Source: Thermoplasmata archaeon
GTDB taxonomy: Archaea > Thermoplasmatota > Thermoplasmata > Methanomassiliicoccales > Methanomethylophilaceae
Assembly (NCBI GenBank): GCA_015063225.1
Contig: SUSU01000001.1
Location: 90,446-154,445, forward strand
Direction: 5' to 3'
Length of the DNA: 64,000 nt
The notes below the pieces were generated by a model. It searched no databases, was not told where the DNA came from, and saw nothing but the letters and a program-made list of their open reading frames with translations. Shown one piece after another: positions 40,845 to 50,047 of the stretch (positions within the stretch are counted from its first letter, which is position 1; every line of letters begins with the position of its first letter). The position numbers and the translations under genes were made by a program.

Positions 40845-42155
40845 TCAGGGATAGAGCCTGTTGAGGTCCCTGGGGAAGAGGACGGCCTCGCGGACGTTAG
40901 GGAGGTCGAGCATCTTCTCGATGAACCTGTCGATCCCGATGCCGAAGCCGCCGTGCGGGGGCATGCCGAACTTGAAGGCGGCGAGGTAGTCCTCGAAGTC
41001 ATCGGGGTTGAGGCCCTTCTTCTCCATACGAGCCAGGAGCCTGTCGTAGCGGTGCTCCCTCTGTCCTCCGGAGGAGATCTCCTGACCCTTGTAGTCGAGG
41101 TCGAAGGAGAACGAGTAGGGGGTACCGTCCTTCTCCATGATGTAGAAGGGCTTCTCCTCCTCGGGGTACTCGCAGATGAAGTAGAGGGGGAATCCCTTCT
41201 CGGCCATGTAGTCGCCGACGAGCTTCTCGCCGTCGGTACCGAGGTCGGCTCCGTCGGCGAGGTTCAGTCCCTTGGCCTGGACGATCTTCAGGCACTCGGA
41301 GTAGGTGAGCTTGGGGAAGGGCTCGGCGCTGACCTCGATGGCCTCCTTGCCGAGGATCTGCAGCTGCCTGGCACACCTCTCGTTGATGCCCTTGATGATG
41401 TAGCGGACGGCCTTCTCGATCTCGTCCATGACGTCTTCCTCCTTCTCGATCCAGCAGAACTCCCCGTCCCAGGAGGTGAACTCGGTGACGTGGCGGGTGG
41501 TGTTGGAGTGCTCCGCGCGGAAGGCGGGGCCGATCTCGTAGACCCTGTCGAGCCCGGTGGACATCAGCATCTGCTTGAAGAGCTGGGGGGACTGTGCGAG
41601 GAACGCGGGTTTTCCGAAGTAGTCCACCTTGAACAGGGTGGCGCCTCCCTCGGCCCCGGCGGCATTGATCTTGGGGGTGGCGACGTTGACGAAGCCGTTG
41701 GCGATCATGTACTCGTGGATGAGTGCGGTGGCCATGGAACGGATCTCGAAGACGGCCCTAACCTCGGGCTTGCGGAGGTCCATGAACCTGCTGTTGAGAC
41801 GGGTGTCCATCTCCACGTTGACCTTGTCGACGACTCCCAGGGGGAGGGGGGTGGCGGCTTCGGAGATGACCTCGCAGGCGGAGGGGATGAGCTCGACGCC
41901 GAGGGCGGTCTGGTTGCTCTCCTTGACCTCCCCGGTGACGGAGACGACGGATTCGCGGGAGACCTTGGTGAGTGTCTCGAAGAGGGTCGGCTCGATCTTC
42001 TTCTTGGGGAGAGTGATCTGGATGGTGCTGTTCCTGTCCCTGAGGGTGACGAACGAGATGCCGCCGAGGTTGCGGGTGTCCTGCACCCAGCCGCGGACGG
42101 TGACCGTCTCGCCGGCCATCGACGAGATGTTGCCTGAATCGGCGTATTTTGCCAT
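40845..42155 (-). CDS. aspS: Aspartyl-tRNA synthetase (archaeal/non-discriminating type)
   Basis: MAKYADSGNISSMAGETVTVRGWVQDTRNLGGISFVTLRD...QSPQLFKQMLMSTGLDRVYEIGPAFRAE...GIGIDRF. Confidence 0.95.
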   Translation of the reverse strand: MAKYADSGNISSMAGETVTVRGWVQDTRNLGGISFVTLRDRNSTIQITLPKKKIEPTLFETLTKVSRESVVSVTGEVKESNQTALGVELIPSACEVISEAATPLPLGVVDKVNVEMDTRLNSRFMDLRKPEVRAVFEIRSMATALIHEYMIANGFVNVATPKINAAGAEGGATLFKVDYFGKPAFLAQSPQLFKQMLMSTGLDRVYEIGPAFRAEHSNTTRHVTEFTSWDGEFCWIEKEEDVMDEIEKAVRYIIKGINERCARQLQILGKEAIEVSAEPFPKLTYSECLKIVQAKGLNLADGADLGTDGEKLVGDYMAEKGFPLYFICEYPEEEKPFYIMEKDGTPYSFSFDLDYKGQEISSGGQREHRYDRLLARMEKKGLNPDDFEDYLAAFKFGMPPHGGFGIGIDRFIEKMLDLPNVREAVLFPRDLNRLYP

Positions 42156-42271
42156 GTGCTTCCCGAAAGGACACCGCATAATAACAGTTGCGCACGCGGG
42201 TGCGTTCTTACCCATCCCTATACTTTATAATATGATGGCACCGATGAGGGGGGCACTTAATCGGTGTAACT

Positions 42272-43459
42272 ATGGCAGAGAAAGTCACTGTTTCGATTAT
42301 CAAGGCCGACATCGGATCGATCGCGGGTCACATGACCCCCCACCCCTCCATGATGGCCAAGTGCAAGGAAATCCTGACCGACAAGCAGGCTCAGGGAATC
42401 ATCGAGGACTTCTACGTCACCCGCTGCGGAGACGACATCAACCTCTACCTCACCCACTACAAGGGCGAGAACAATTCCGAGATCCACGGAGCCGCCTGGG
42501 AGTGCTTCCAGGAGGCCACCAAGCTCTCCAAGGCCATGCACCTCTACGCCGCCGGACAGGACCTCCTGACCGACGCCTTCTCCGGCAACGTCAAGGGTGC
42601 CGGACCCGGATCCGCCGAGATGACCTTCGAGGAGAGGCCCGCCGAGCCCCTGCTGTTCTTCATGGCAGACAAGACCGAGCCCTCCGCATACTCCCCCATC
42701 CTCTCCAGGATCTTCCTCGACCCCTTCACCACCACCGGCCTCGTCATCGACAAGAGGGCCAAACAGGGATTCGACGTCGAGATCCAGGACGTCCTCGATA
42801 ACAAGTTCGTGACCATGTCCGCTCCCGAGGAGACCTACAGCATCCTCTCCCTGCTCGGCGACACCTACAGGTACGCCATCAAGAGGGTCTACAGCCGCGC
42901 CGGCCTCGGCCCCGCCGCCGTCGTCTCCACCGACAAGCTCAACATGACCGCCGGCTCCTACGTCGGAAAGGACGACCCCGTCTGCATCTGCAGGTGCCAG
43001 TCCGGATTCCCCTCCGTCGGAGAGTACACCCAGGTCTTCCAGAACGTGTTCTTCGCCGCCGGCTGGATGAGGGGTTCCCATATCGGTGCCATGTACCCCT
43101 GCAGTCCCGAGGACTCCAACCCCGTCTACTACGACGGACCGCCGCGCATCTGCTGCCTCGGATTCCAGCTCTGCAACGGCAAGCTCCAGGGCCTCGAGGC
43201 CCCCGGTGTCAAGGGCGGCGACCACAAGCCCGTCGACATCTTCGGCAGCAACACCTGGGACCTCGCCAGGCAGAATGCCATCAAGGCCTCCGTTCTCATG
43301 AGGCGCCAGGGCCCGTTCATGCCTTCCATCCTGGGAGCCGACGAGATGGAGTACACCTCCAGGCCCGCCGTCCTCGAGGACCTCAAGAAGAGGTTCGTGT
43401 CCCCCAAGGACGAGGGCAAGTGCTGCTGCTCCAAGAAGGACAAGACCGATGTCGAGTGA
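42272..43459 (+). CDS. fbp: Bifunctional fructose-1,6-bisphosphate aldolase/phosphatase
   Basis: MAEKVTVSIIKADIGSIAGHMTPHPSMMAKCKEIL...; archaeal FBPA/P. Confidence 0.95.
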   Translation: MAEKVTVSIIKADIGSIAGHMTPHPSMMAKCKEILTDKQAQGIIEDFYVTRCGDDINLYLTHYKGENNSEIHGAAWECFQEATKLSKAMHLYAAGQDLLTDAFSGNVKGAGPGSAEMTFEERPAEPLLFFMADKTEPSAYSPILSRIFLDPFTTTGLVIDKRAKQGFDVEIQDVLDNKFVTMSAPEETYSILSLLGDTYRYAIKRVYSRAGLGPAAVVSTDKLNMTAGSYVGKDDPVCICRCQSGFPSVGEYTQVFQNVFFAAGWMRGSHIGAMYPCSPEDSNPVYYDGPPRICCLGFQLCNGKLQGLEAPGVKGGDHKPVDIFGSNTWDLARQNAIKASVLMRRQGPFMPSILGADEMEYTSRPAVLEDLKKRFVSPKDEGKCCCSKKDKTDVE

Positions 43460-44129
43460 TCACGCCAAGCGCGTGATCCTGGTCAACTTCAAGGCCTATC
43501 CGCAGGTCCAGGGAGAGGGAGCCATAGCCCTCGCCCAGACCTGCGAGCTCGTGGCCCTTGAGACCGGAGCGCCCATAGCCATCGCACCCCCCGTGGTGTC
43601 GCTTTCCGCCGTCGCCGCGGCCGTGGACATCCCCGTCTACGCCCAGAGCATGGACCCCAAGGTCCCCGGTTCCGCGACAGGGTGGGTCACCGCGGACATG
43701 ATCGAGGCCACCGCCGCCGTCGGCACCCTCATCAACCACGCCGAGCACCGCTACGATGCCGAGACCGTGAAGAAGTGCGTTGCCCTCGCGAAGGAGTGCG
43801 ACCTCATCACCTGCGTCTGCGCCAACGACATCGACGCCGCGAGGGAACTCGCCGCGTTCAAGCCCGACTACATCGCGGTGGAGCCCCCCGAGCTCATCGG
43901 CGGCGACATCTCCGTCACCACCGCCGACCCCGGGATAGTCTCCGATACCGTCGGAGCGGTCCACGAGGTCGCTCCCGAGGTCTCCGTCCTCTGCGGAGCG
44001 GGCGTGAAGAACGGCAAGGACGTCAAGGCCGCCTTCGACCTCGGTGCCGACGGTGTCCTGCTCGCTTCCGGCGTCGTCAAAGCGAAGGATCCCGAGGCCG
44101 TCCTCAGGGACCTCGTGTCCTATTTCTGA
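43449..44129 (+). CDS. tpiA: Triosephosphate isomerase
   Basis: RVILVNFKAYPQVQGEGAIALAQTCE...LINHAEHRYD; archaeal TIM. Confidence 0.95.
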   Translation: MSSDHAKRVILVNFKAYPQVQGEGAIALAQTCELVALETGAPIAIAPPVVSLSAVAAAVDIPVYAQSMDPKVPGSATGWVTADMIEATAAVGTLINHAEHRYDAETVKKCVALAKECDLITCVCANDIDAARELAAFKPDYIAVEPPELIGGDISVTTADPGIVSDTVGAVHEVAPEVSVLCGAGVKNGKDVKAAFDLGADGVLLASGVVKAKDPEAVLRDLVSYF

Positions 44130-44138
44130 AACACTAAC

Positions 44139-44152
44139 GGGCCTTCGGGCCC
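44139..44152 (+). terminator. Hairpin after tpiA followed by C10 and T4
   Basis: GGGCC-TTCG-GGCCC then CCCC...TTTT. Confidence 0.55.
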
Positions 44153-44211
44153 CCCCCCCTTTTGTTAACTCCCGTAGGACCTGTTATTATCCCCGTCGAC
44201 GTTGACCGTTC

Positions 44212-46179
44212 ATGGGATGCAGATCGGTCCTCGTTTCGGTTCTCGCGGTGCTCGCGCTCCTGCTGTGCGCGATGCCGGTGTCCGAGGCCGGAACGAATGC
44301 GCCGGGACTCTACGGCGTCTATCCTGTCGGGGACGGTGTGGTGATAGGGCCGCTCTCCCCCGGTCAGGACCTGAAGGACTATTCCGTCCGTGACGGTTCC
44401 GGGAGACTCACTTTCAACCAATCATTCGTTCCCTCGGAATCCTACGTTCTCGTCGCTCCGAAGGCCGACACGAGGCTCCCCGACTCCTATCAGACGGTCA
44501 TCGCCGGGGAGAACGGACTTACGAAGAGCGGCAGCTTCTCGCTCAACGACAAGGGGGATTCCGTGTCCCTCTACAAGTCGGAAACACTCATCGAAACGGT
44601 GTGTTACGGCACATCTTCGGGTGCGGACGGATGGACCGGGCCTGCCGTGGGGATAGGTTCGGGCAAGCATCTGATACGCACGGGCGAGCCCGGATCCGCG
44701 GCTGGTTGGGTGCTGACGAAGGACGGATGGACAAACATCCCTGAGTGGTCTGGCTCATATGTTGCCACGGTCACCCCGTTCACTTTCCCCGAGTCCTGCG
44801 GTGCACCTGTCCTGCAGGCCCTCGAGGATGCGGATACGAGCATCGCGATCTCAATCTACCTCCTCAGTAGCAGGAACACCGCCGCCCTCTTGGAATCCAA
44901 GGCAGCGGCGGGGGTAGACGTGAGGATCCTCCTCGAGGGTAGTCCCCTGGGGACCAACATAGTCTCCGGCGAACTCCCTCTGATGAAGGCCGTCGCCGAT
45001 GCGGGAGGGGACATCAGGCTCATCAACAATCCCGAGATCACCCGCTACACCTACCTCCACAACAAGTACGCCGTAATAGACGGGGACACCGTCGTTCTTA
45101 CCAGCGAGAACTGGACCGGTGGGAACATCGGAAACAACGGTAACCGCGGATGGGGTGCGGTCATAGAATCCCCGGAATATGCTTCGTTCATGCTGGATGT
45201 GTTCGAGAACGATTTCAGCAAGGATTACGGGGACGTGACGTCACTCTGCGATGCGTACACAAACCTTGTTGCGGACCACGCATTCTACGAATCCCCTACG
45301 GCATTCTCGGGAGAGAGTTACACGGCCACGGTATCGCCTGTCCTCTCCCCGGACAACTCATGGGATTCGATGCGTGACTTCATCGGTTCCGCGACCACGA
45401 GGGTCTACTCCGAACAGCTGGACCTCGGTTCGAATCTGTGCGATGCATCCGGGGACAATCCTGTATCATGGATGGCGGCACGGGCCTCCGAGGGCCTCGA
45501 CGTCAGGTTCATCCTCGATGCATACAACAACACCGATGCGCATATGGGCTATGTGGATACGGTCAACGCCACCACTGCGGTGAAGGCACAGGCGGTGAAC
45601 GGCCGCAGCGGGTTCGATCTAATCCACAACAAGAGCGTGATCTGCGATGATGCCGTGTGGGTGGGTTCGGTCAACTGGACCTCCAATTCATTCCTCAACA
45701 ACCGCGAGACCGCCGTGGTGATACGTTCGCCCGAGATCGCCGATTACTTCGCGGGGTACTACATCGCGGATTGGGGCGTGACCATCGACACGGTGAGGGA
45801 GAACGGGATGGGATTCCGTGTCAACTACAACGAATCCGAAGGCGTGGTCGAGCTCATAGCCCTGGTGCCGGACGGCTACGAGGTCCTCTTCGAATTGGGG
45901 GACGGGACCGAACGCACATCAGCCAGGGGATATTCGGTATTCGATGCTCCGAGCGCCGGCAAGTATAGAGCCAGAGCCACGATTGTCGGCACGGACATCT
46001 CGGAGGAGTTCAGCTACGAGGTGGCCCGCGAAGGCATCCCGGTCTCGTGGATTATATATGCCGCTGCGGCTTGCATACTGCTGCTGGGGACTATCCTGGC
46101 GGTAAGGAGGGAGAGGTCGAATGCTCGCAGGAGAGGTCGCAGGGGTGGAAATACGCGCCATGCGTCCCGCAGACGCTGA
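44212..46179 (+). CDS. Secreted/membrane-anchored protein with two phospholipase D (HKD) domains, N-terminal lamin-tail-like and C-terminal PKD-like region
   Basis: Signal peptide MGCRSVLVSVLAVLALLLCAMPVSEA; HNKYAVIDGDTVVLTSENWT and HNKSVICDDAVWVGSVNWTSNSF; C-terminal TM WIIYAAAACILLLGTILAV + RRR tail. Confidence 0.88.
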   Translation: MGCRSVLVSVLAVLALLLCAMPVSEAGTNAPGLYGVYPVGDGVVIGPLSPGQDLKDYSVRDGSGRLTFNQSFVPSESYVLVAPKADTRLPDSYQTVIAGENGLTKSGSFSLNDKGDSVSLYKSETLIETVCYGTSSGADGWTGPAVGIGSGKHLIRTGEPGSAAGWVLTKDGWTNIPEWSGSYVATVTPFTFPESCGAPVLQALEDADTSIAISIYLLSSRNTAALLESKAAAGVDVRILLEGSPLGTNIVSGELPLMKAVADAGGDIRLINNPEITRYTYLHNKYAVIDGDTVVLTSENWTGGNIGNNGNRGWGAVIESPEYASFMLDVFENDFSKDYGDVTSLCDAYTNLVADHAFYESPTAFSGESYTATVSPVLSPDNSWDSMRDFIGSATTRVYSEQLDLGSNLCDASGDNPVSWMAARASEGLDVRFILDAYNNTDAHMGYVDTVNATTAVKAQAVNGRSGFDLIHNKSVICDDAVWVGSVNWTSNSFLNNRETAVVIRSPEIADYFAGYYIADWGVTIDTVRENGMGFRVNYNESEGVVELIALVPDGYEVLFELGDGTERTSARGYSVFDAPSAGKYRARATIVGTDISEEFSYEVAREGIPVSWIIYAAAACILLLGTILAVRRERSNARRRGRRGGNTRHASRRR

Positions 46180-46597
46180 GGCGGTCCATTCCCTCATGAT
46201 GTCGTCCCTCGACGAGTTCTTCTCCCCGGAGATCCCGCTGTACTTCCTCAACCAATGGCCCCGCGGTTCCTTCGTCGCTGCGGATTTCATGGGTAATATG
46301 CTCGGATACGTCGCGGGCGCGAGTCTCGCCGGGGGCAGGGCATCCGTGGCCCTCCTTTGCGTTAAGGCGTCCGCAAGGGGGCGCGGAATCGGTTCCGCAC
46401 TTCTCCGTCATCTCGAGACGGCTGCGAGGATGGAGGGCATGCGCGCCGTCCAGCTGGAGGTCAAGTCCTCCAATCTGGGCGCGATACGCTTCTACGAGCG
46501 CAGGGGTTTCATCCGTGCCGAGGAACTCCCGGGCTTCTACAACGACGGTTCCGACGGCATCCGCATGGTATCATCATCGTTCGGATCGGCTAACTGA
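46121..46597 (+). CDS. GNAT family N-acetyltransferase (RimI-like)
   Basis: VALLCVKASARGRGIGSALLRHLETAARMEGMRAVQLEVKSSNLGAIRFYERRGF; start may be internal (GTG 46145 or ATG 46160). Confidence 0.88.
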   Translation: MLAGEVAGVEIRAMRPADAEAVHSLMMSSLDEFFSPEIPLYFLNQWPRGSFVAADFMGNMLGYVAGASLAGGRASVALLCVKASARGRGIGSALLRHLETAARMEGMRAVQLEVKSSNLGAIRFYERRGFIRAEELPGFYNDGSDGIRMVSSSFGSAN

Positions 46598-46639
46598 CCC
46601 TCCGAATCCATTTTAATCAAAAAGTCGGATGCGTCCGGT

Positions 46640-47347
46640 ATGACAGAACCCGGTATCGCGGAAGGTCTGCGCCTCCGCGACGATGCAGAGGAGAAACTAT
46701 CCGAGGCCTTCCAGATCTTTGTGAGGGAGGCGGAGTCCGGCGATCCCGAGGCGGTCTACCAGCTCGCCAGGATGTTCGATGCAGGTTACGGGTGCACCCA
46801 GAACTGGAAGGCCGCCATGGAGAGGTATTCCAGGGCAGCCGAGGCTGGACACAGGGATGCGATATTCTCCGTCGGGATCATGTATTATTACGGCCGCTCG
46901 GTCGAGAAGGACTACGCCAGGGCCATGGAGTACTTCGCGAAGGCGGCGGACCTCGGCCTCGCCAAGGCCGCATACAACGTCGGCGTGATGTACGATTACG
47001 GTACGGGCTGCGACATCGATTACGCCAAGGCCATGGAATGGTATCTCAAGGGCGCCGAACTCGGTTCCGCCCGCGCCATGTACAACATCGGCGTGATGTA
47101 CTCCAAGGGACACGGTGTGGAGGTCAGCCACGAGGAACAGTTCAAATGGTACCGGAAATCCGCCGATCTCGGTCTCGTGAACGCAATCCACGGAGTCGGC
47201 ATTTGTTATCACAACGGATTCGGCGTACCCAAGGACGATTTCGAGGCCATGAGGTGGTTCGTCCGTTCGGCCGCCATGGGCAACATGCGTTCCCAGAAGA
47301 TGGTAGATTCCCTGAAGAAGAGCGTGAACGTCTTCACGATTTCGTGA
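46640..47347 (+). CDS. Sel1 repeat protein
   Basis: Tandem 36-aa repeats: AAMERYSRAAEAGHRDAIFSVGIMYYYGR / AMEYFAKAADLGLAKAAYNVGVMYDYG / AMEWYLKGAELGSARAMYNIGVMYSKG. Confidence 0.93.
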   Translation: MTEPGIAEGLRLRDDAEEKLSEAFQIFVREAESGDPEAVYQLARMFDAGYGCTQNWKAAMERYSRAAEAGHRDAIFSVGIMYYYGRSVEKDYARAMEYFAKAADLGLAKAAYNVGVMYDYGTGCDIDYAKAMEWYLKGAELGSARAMYNIGVMYSKGHGVEVSHEEQFKWYRKSADLGLVNAIHGVGICYHNGFGVPKDDFEAMRWFVRSAAMGNMRSQKMVDSLKKSVNVFTIS

Positions 47348-48197
47348 TTCTCTGACTGCGGACCTTCGCGGCGAACTCCGCGAGGCCGTCCTCGAAGTTC
47401 ACGCCGAACCTGACGTCGGTTCCCGCTTCATAGGTCCTGCGTATGGAGTCCGTGGTGAGGTCCACGGCCATCTCCGTGGCCTTCCCGAGGCTGTGTCCGC
47501 TGCCGACGGCGGCGACTACCGCGGAACAGAAGACATCACCCGTCCCGTGGTAGTATCCGGGGACGGTGTCCCTGAGGTGGTACTCGACCTTCCCGGTGGA
47601 GCAGTCGTAGGATGCGGCGCCGATCTTCGATTCATCGAAGCTCACACCGGTCAGGATGATGTTCCTGGCACCTATCTGCGATAGTTCCTTCAGGAGGTCC
47701 TCGATCCATTCCTTCGTGTAGGGTCCGGGCCTGTATTCCCTGCCGAGCATCATGCAGGCCTCGGTGATGTTGGGCTTGATGATGTCCGCTACGGAGCAGA
47801 GCTCCCTCATGTAAGGGGGGAACTTGGAATCGAAGATGGGATACAGTTTGCCGTTGTCCGCCATGGCGGGGTCAACGACCACGAACGTCCCTTCGCCGCG
47901 GAGGCCTTCGATAGCCGTCCTAGCGATGTCGATCTGCTCCTTGGTGCACATGAATCCCGTGTAGATGCCGTCGAACCTCAGTCCGAGCTTCTTCCAGTGT
48001 TCTATGATGGGGACCATCTCCCCGGTGAGGTCCCTCAGAGTGAATCCTTCGATGGCGGTGTGCGTGGAAAGGACGCAGTTGGGGAGGATAGTACATTCCA
48101 GGCCCGTGGACGAGATGATCGGAAGTGCGACAGTGAGGGAGCATTTCCCGAAGCAGGAGATGTCGTTGAGGGCGAGTATGCGTTTCTGGACAGGCAT
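47334..48197 (-). CDS. pdxY: Pyridoxal/pyridoxamine kinase
   Basis: RILALNDISCFGKCSLTVALPIISSTGLECTILPNCVLSTHTA...GTGDVFCSAVVAA. Confidence 0.9.
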   Translation of the reverse strand: MPVQKRILALNDISCFGKCSLTVALPIISSTGLECTILPNCVLSTHTAIEGFTLRDLTGEMVPIIEHWKKLGLRFDGIYTGFMCTKEQIDIARTAIEGLRGEGTFVVVDPAMADNGKLYPIFDSKFPPYMRELCSVADIIKPNITEACMMLGREYRPGPYTKEWIEDLLKELSQIGARNIILTGVSFDESKIGAASYDCSTGKVEYHLRDTVPGYYHGTGDVFCSAVVAAVGSGHSLGKATEMAVDLTTDSIRRTYEAGTDVRFGVNFEDGLAEFAAKVRSQRITKS

Positions 48198-48281
48198 CGC
48201 TAATCCATTTCCTAAGGCCGTTATAAGGGTATTGACGGCATCAAACGGGTTATTGTAATTCCTACTGAAAAGGAAGGTTAA

Positions 48282-48404
48282 TCAAGGTTTATTTTCGCCG
48301 TTAGAGCCGGTGGAGGGCTCCTCGTGCGGGAGGACGCAGCCGCAAGACTGACAGATCGAAAAAGGGTTCAGGCCGCAATCCACTCCGCACATCGGACACT
48401 TCAT
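48282..48404 (-). CDS. Zinc-ribbon microprotein (40 aa)
   Basis: My translation: MKCPMCGVDCGLNPFSICQSCGCVLPHEEPSTGSNGENKP*; CPMC/CQSC knuckles. Confidence 0.65.
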   Translation of the reverse strand: MKCPMCGVDCGLNPFSICQSCGCVLPHEEPSTGSNGENKP

Positions 48405-48800
48405 AATCAAGGGAATGCGAGCGGGGTATTTACCTCGTTCCGTGGATGTGTAAACCATCCATCGAAGGGGCCCGAAAACGGGTTTTGCAAAGTGTGGCTC
48501 ATCTTCATCATGGTTGTTGCAATGTTAATGAGCCAGTAATCGAAAAGCGCGTTAAATTGGATGTAGATTGTATTGGTTTTCCATACACGGATGCTAGTAC
48601 TTTCAGGTCCTTGTCCGAGTGGTCGGAAATCGTCGCGGGAGATGGCCGTACGGACCTATTTTTTTCCGCATCATCAGATGATCGAATCATTTGAATCGTC
48701 GTCAACATTGACATGTTGTCCAAATAAGTCCAGTTGGGATGAATCCTTACACATTCCGTTTTCTGAAAGGATGTACGTTATAAAGGGGAATAATCATCCA

Positions 48801-49610
48801 ATGGCAATGACAGCAAAGAAAGCGATTCTCGTAGTCAGCTTTGGCACGAGCTTTAACGACAACCGTGCCAAGACCATCGGAGCGGTCGAGAAGGACATCG
48901 CTGCCGCATTCCCCGATTACGAGGTGAGGCGCGCTTTCACCTCCAAAATGATTATCGCCAAACTCAAGAAACGTGACAACGAGCACATCGATTACATCAC
49001 GGAGGCCATCGACAGGCTCGCGGATGACGGGTTCACCGATATCGTGGTTCAGCCCACCCACATCATGAACGGCATCGAGTACGACTTCGTGGCAGCGGCG
49101 GTGAAGGAACGCGCTGGAAAGTTCCAGTCGGTGAAGATCGGGAAGCCCCTGCTCACATCCGAGGAGGATTACAACAAGATCCTCGATGCGGTCGGGAAGG
49201 AGTTCGTCCCCGAGGCGGAGAAGGCAGCCGGTGGAAAGGCCGCCATCGTCTTCATGGGCCACGGTACCGAGCACTTCGCCAACGCCACCTACGGCGAACT
49301 CCAGATCAAGTTCATGGTATCGAACCTCCCCAACGTGTTCGTCACCACCGTCGAGGGATTCCCCGGCTATTACGACACCCTCAAGCTCATGGACGGCAAG
49401 GGAATCCGCAGGGTCGTCCTCATGCCCTTCATGCTCGTTGCAGGCGATCATGCCAACAATGACATGGCCGGGGATGACGATGATTCCATGAAGAACGTCT
49501 TCTCCAAGGAGGGTTACACCGTCACCTGCATCGTGAAGGGACTCGGCGAGTACGCCTCTTTCAGGAAGCTCTTCGTGGAGCACGTGGCCGACGCCATCAA
49601 GTCCGAGTGA
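48801..49610 (+). CDS. cbiK: Sirohydrochlorin cobaltochelatase (CbiK family)
   Basis: AILVVSFGTSFNDNRAKTIGAVEKDIAAAFPDYEVRRAFTSKMI...FMGHGTEHFANATYGELQ; TATA-like cgttataaagg ~20 nt upstream. Confidence 0.93.
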   Translation: MAMTAKKAILVVSFGTSFNDNRAKTIGAVEKDIAAAFPDYEVRRAFTSKMIIAKLKKRDNEHIDYITEAIDRLADDGFTDIVVQPTHIMNGIEYDFVAAAVKERAGKFQSVKIGKPLLTSEEDYNKILDAVGKEFVPEAEKAAGGKAAIVFMGHGTEHFANATYGELQIKFMVSNLPNVFVTTVEGFPGYYDTLKLMDGKGIRRVVLMPFMLVAGDHANNDMAGDDDDSMKNVFSKEGYTVTCIVKGLGEYASFRKLFVEHVADAIKSE

Positions 49611-49612
49611 AC

Positions 49613-50047
49613 TCAGTCGTTGATGTCGGCCTTGGGTTCCTTGAGTCCTTCGATGACGGTACCCGTCTTCTTGCAGTAATCCCACAGCGCCGCGTGGATC
49701 GCCTCCTCGGCGAGGAGCGAGCAGTGGATCTTCACTACCGGCAGGCCGTCGAGTGCTTCCATGACGGCCTTGTTGGTGATTTCCATTGCCTCTTTCACGG
49801 ATTTGCCTTTGACCATCTCGGTAGCCATGCTGCTGCTCGCGACCGCGGCTCCGCATCCGAAGGTTTTGAACTTGCAGTCCCGGATAATGCCGTTCTCGTC
49901 GATGTCGAGGAAGATCCTCATGATGTCTCCGCACTTGGCGTTGCCGACCGTCCCGACACCGGAAGGGTTCTCGATCTCCCCCACGTTGCGGGGGTTGGTG
50001 AAGTGGTCGATGACCTTGTCGCTGTATTCTCCGTCGTACATTCTCAC
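49613..50047 (-). CDS. iscU: Fe-S cluster assembly scaffold IscU/NifU-like
   Basis: YSDKVIDHFTNPRNVGEIENPSGVGTVGNAKCGDIMRIFLDI...FGCGAAVASSSMATEM. Confidence 0.95.
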   Translation of the reverse strand: MRMYDGEYSDKVIDHFTNPRNVGEIENPSGVGTVGNAKCGDIMRIFLDIDENGIIRDCKFKTFGCGAAVASSSMATEMVKGKSVKEAMEITNKAVMEALDGLPVVKIHCSLLAEEAIHAALWDYCKKTGTVIEGLKEPKADIND

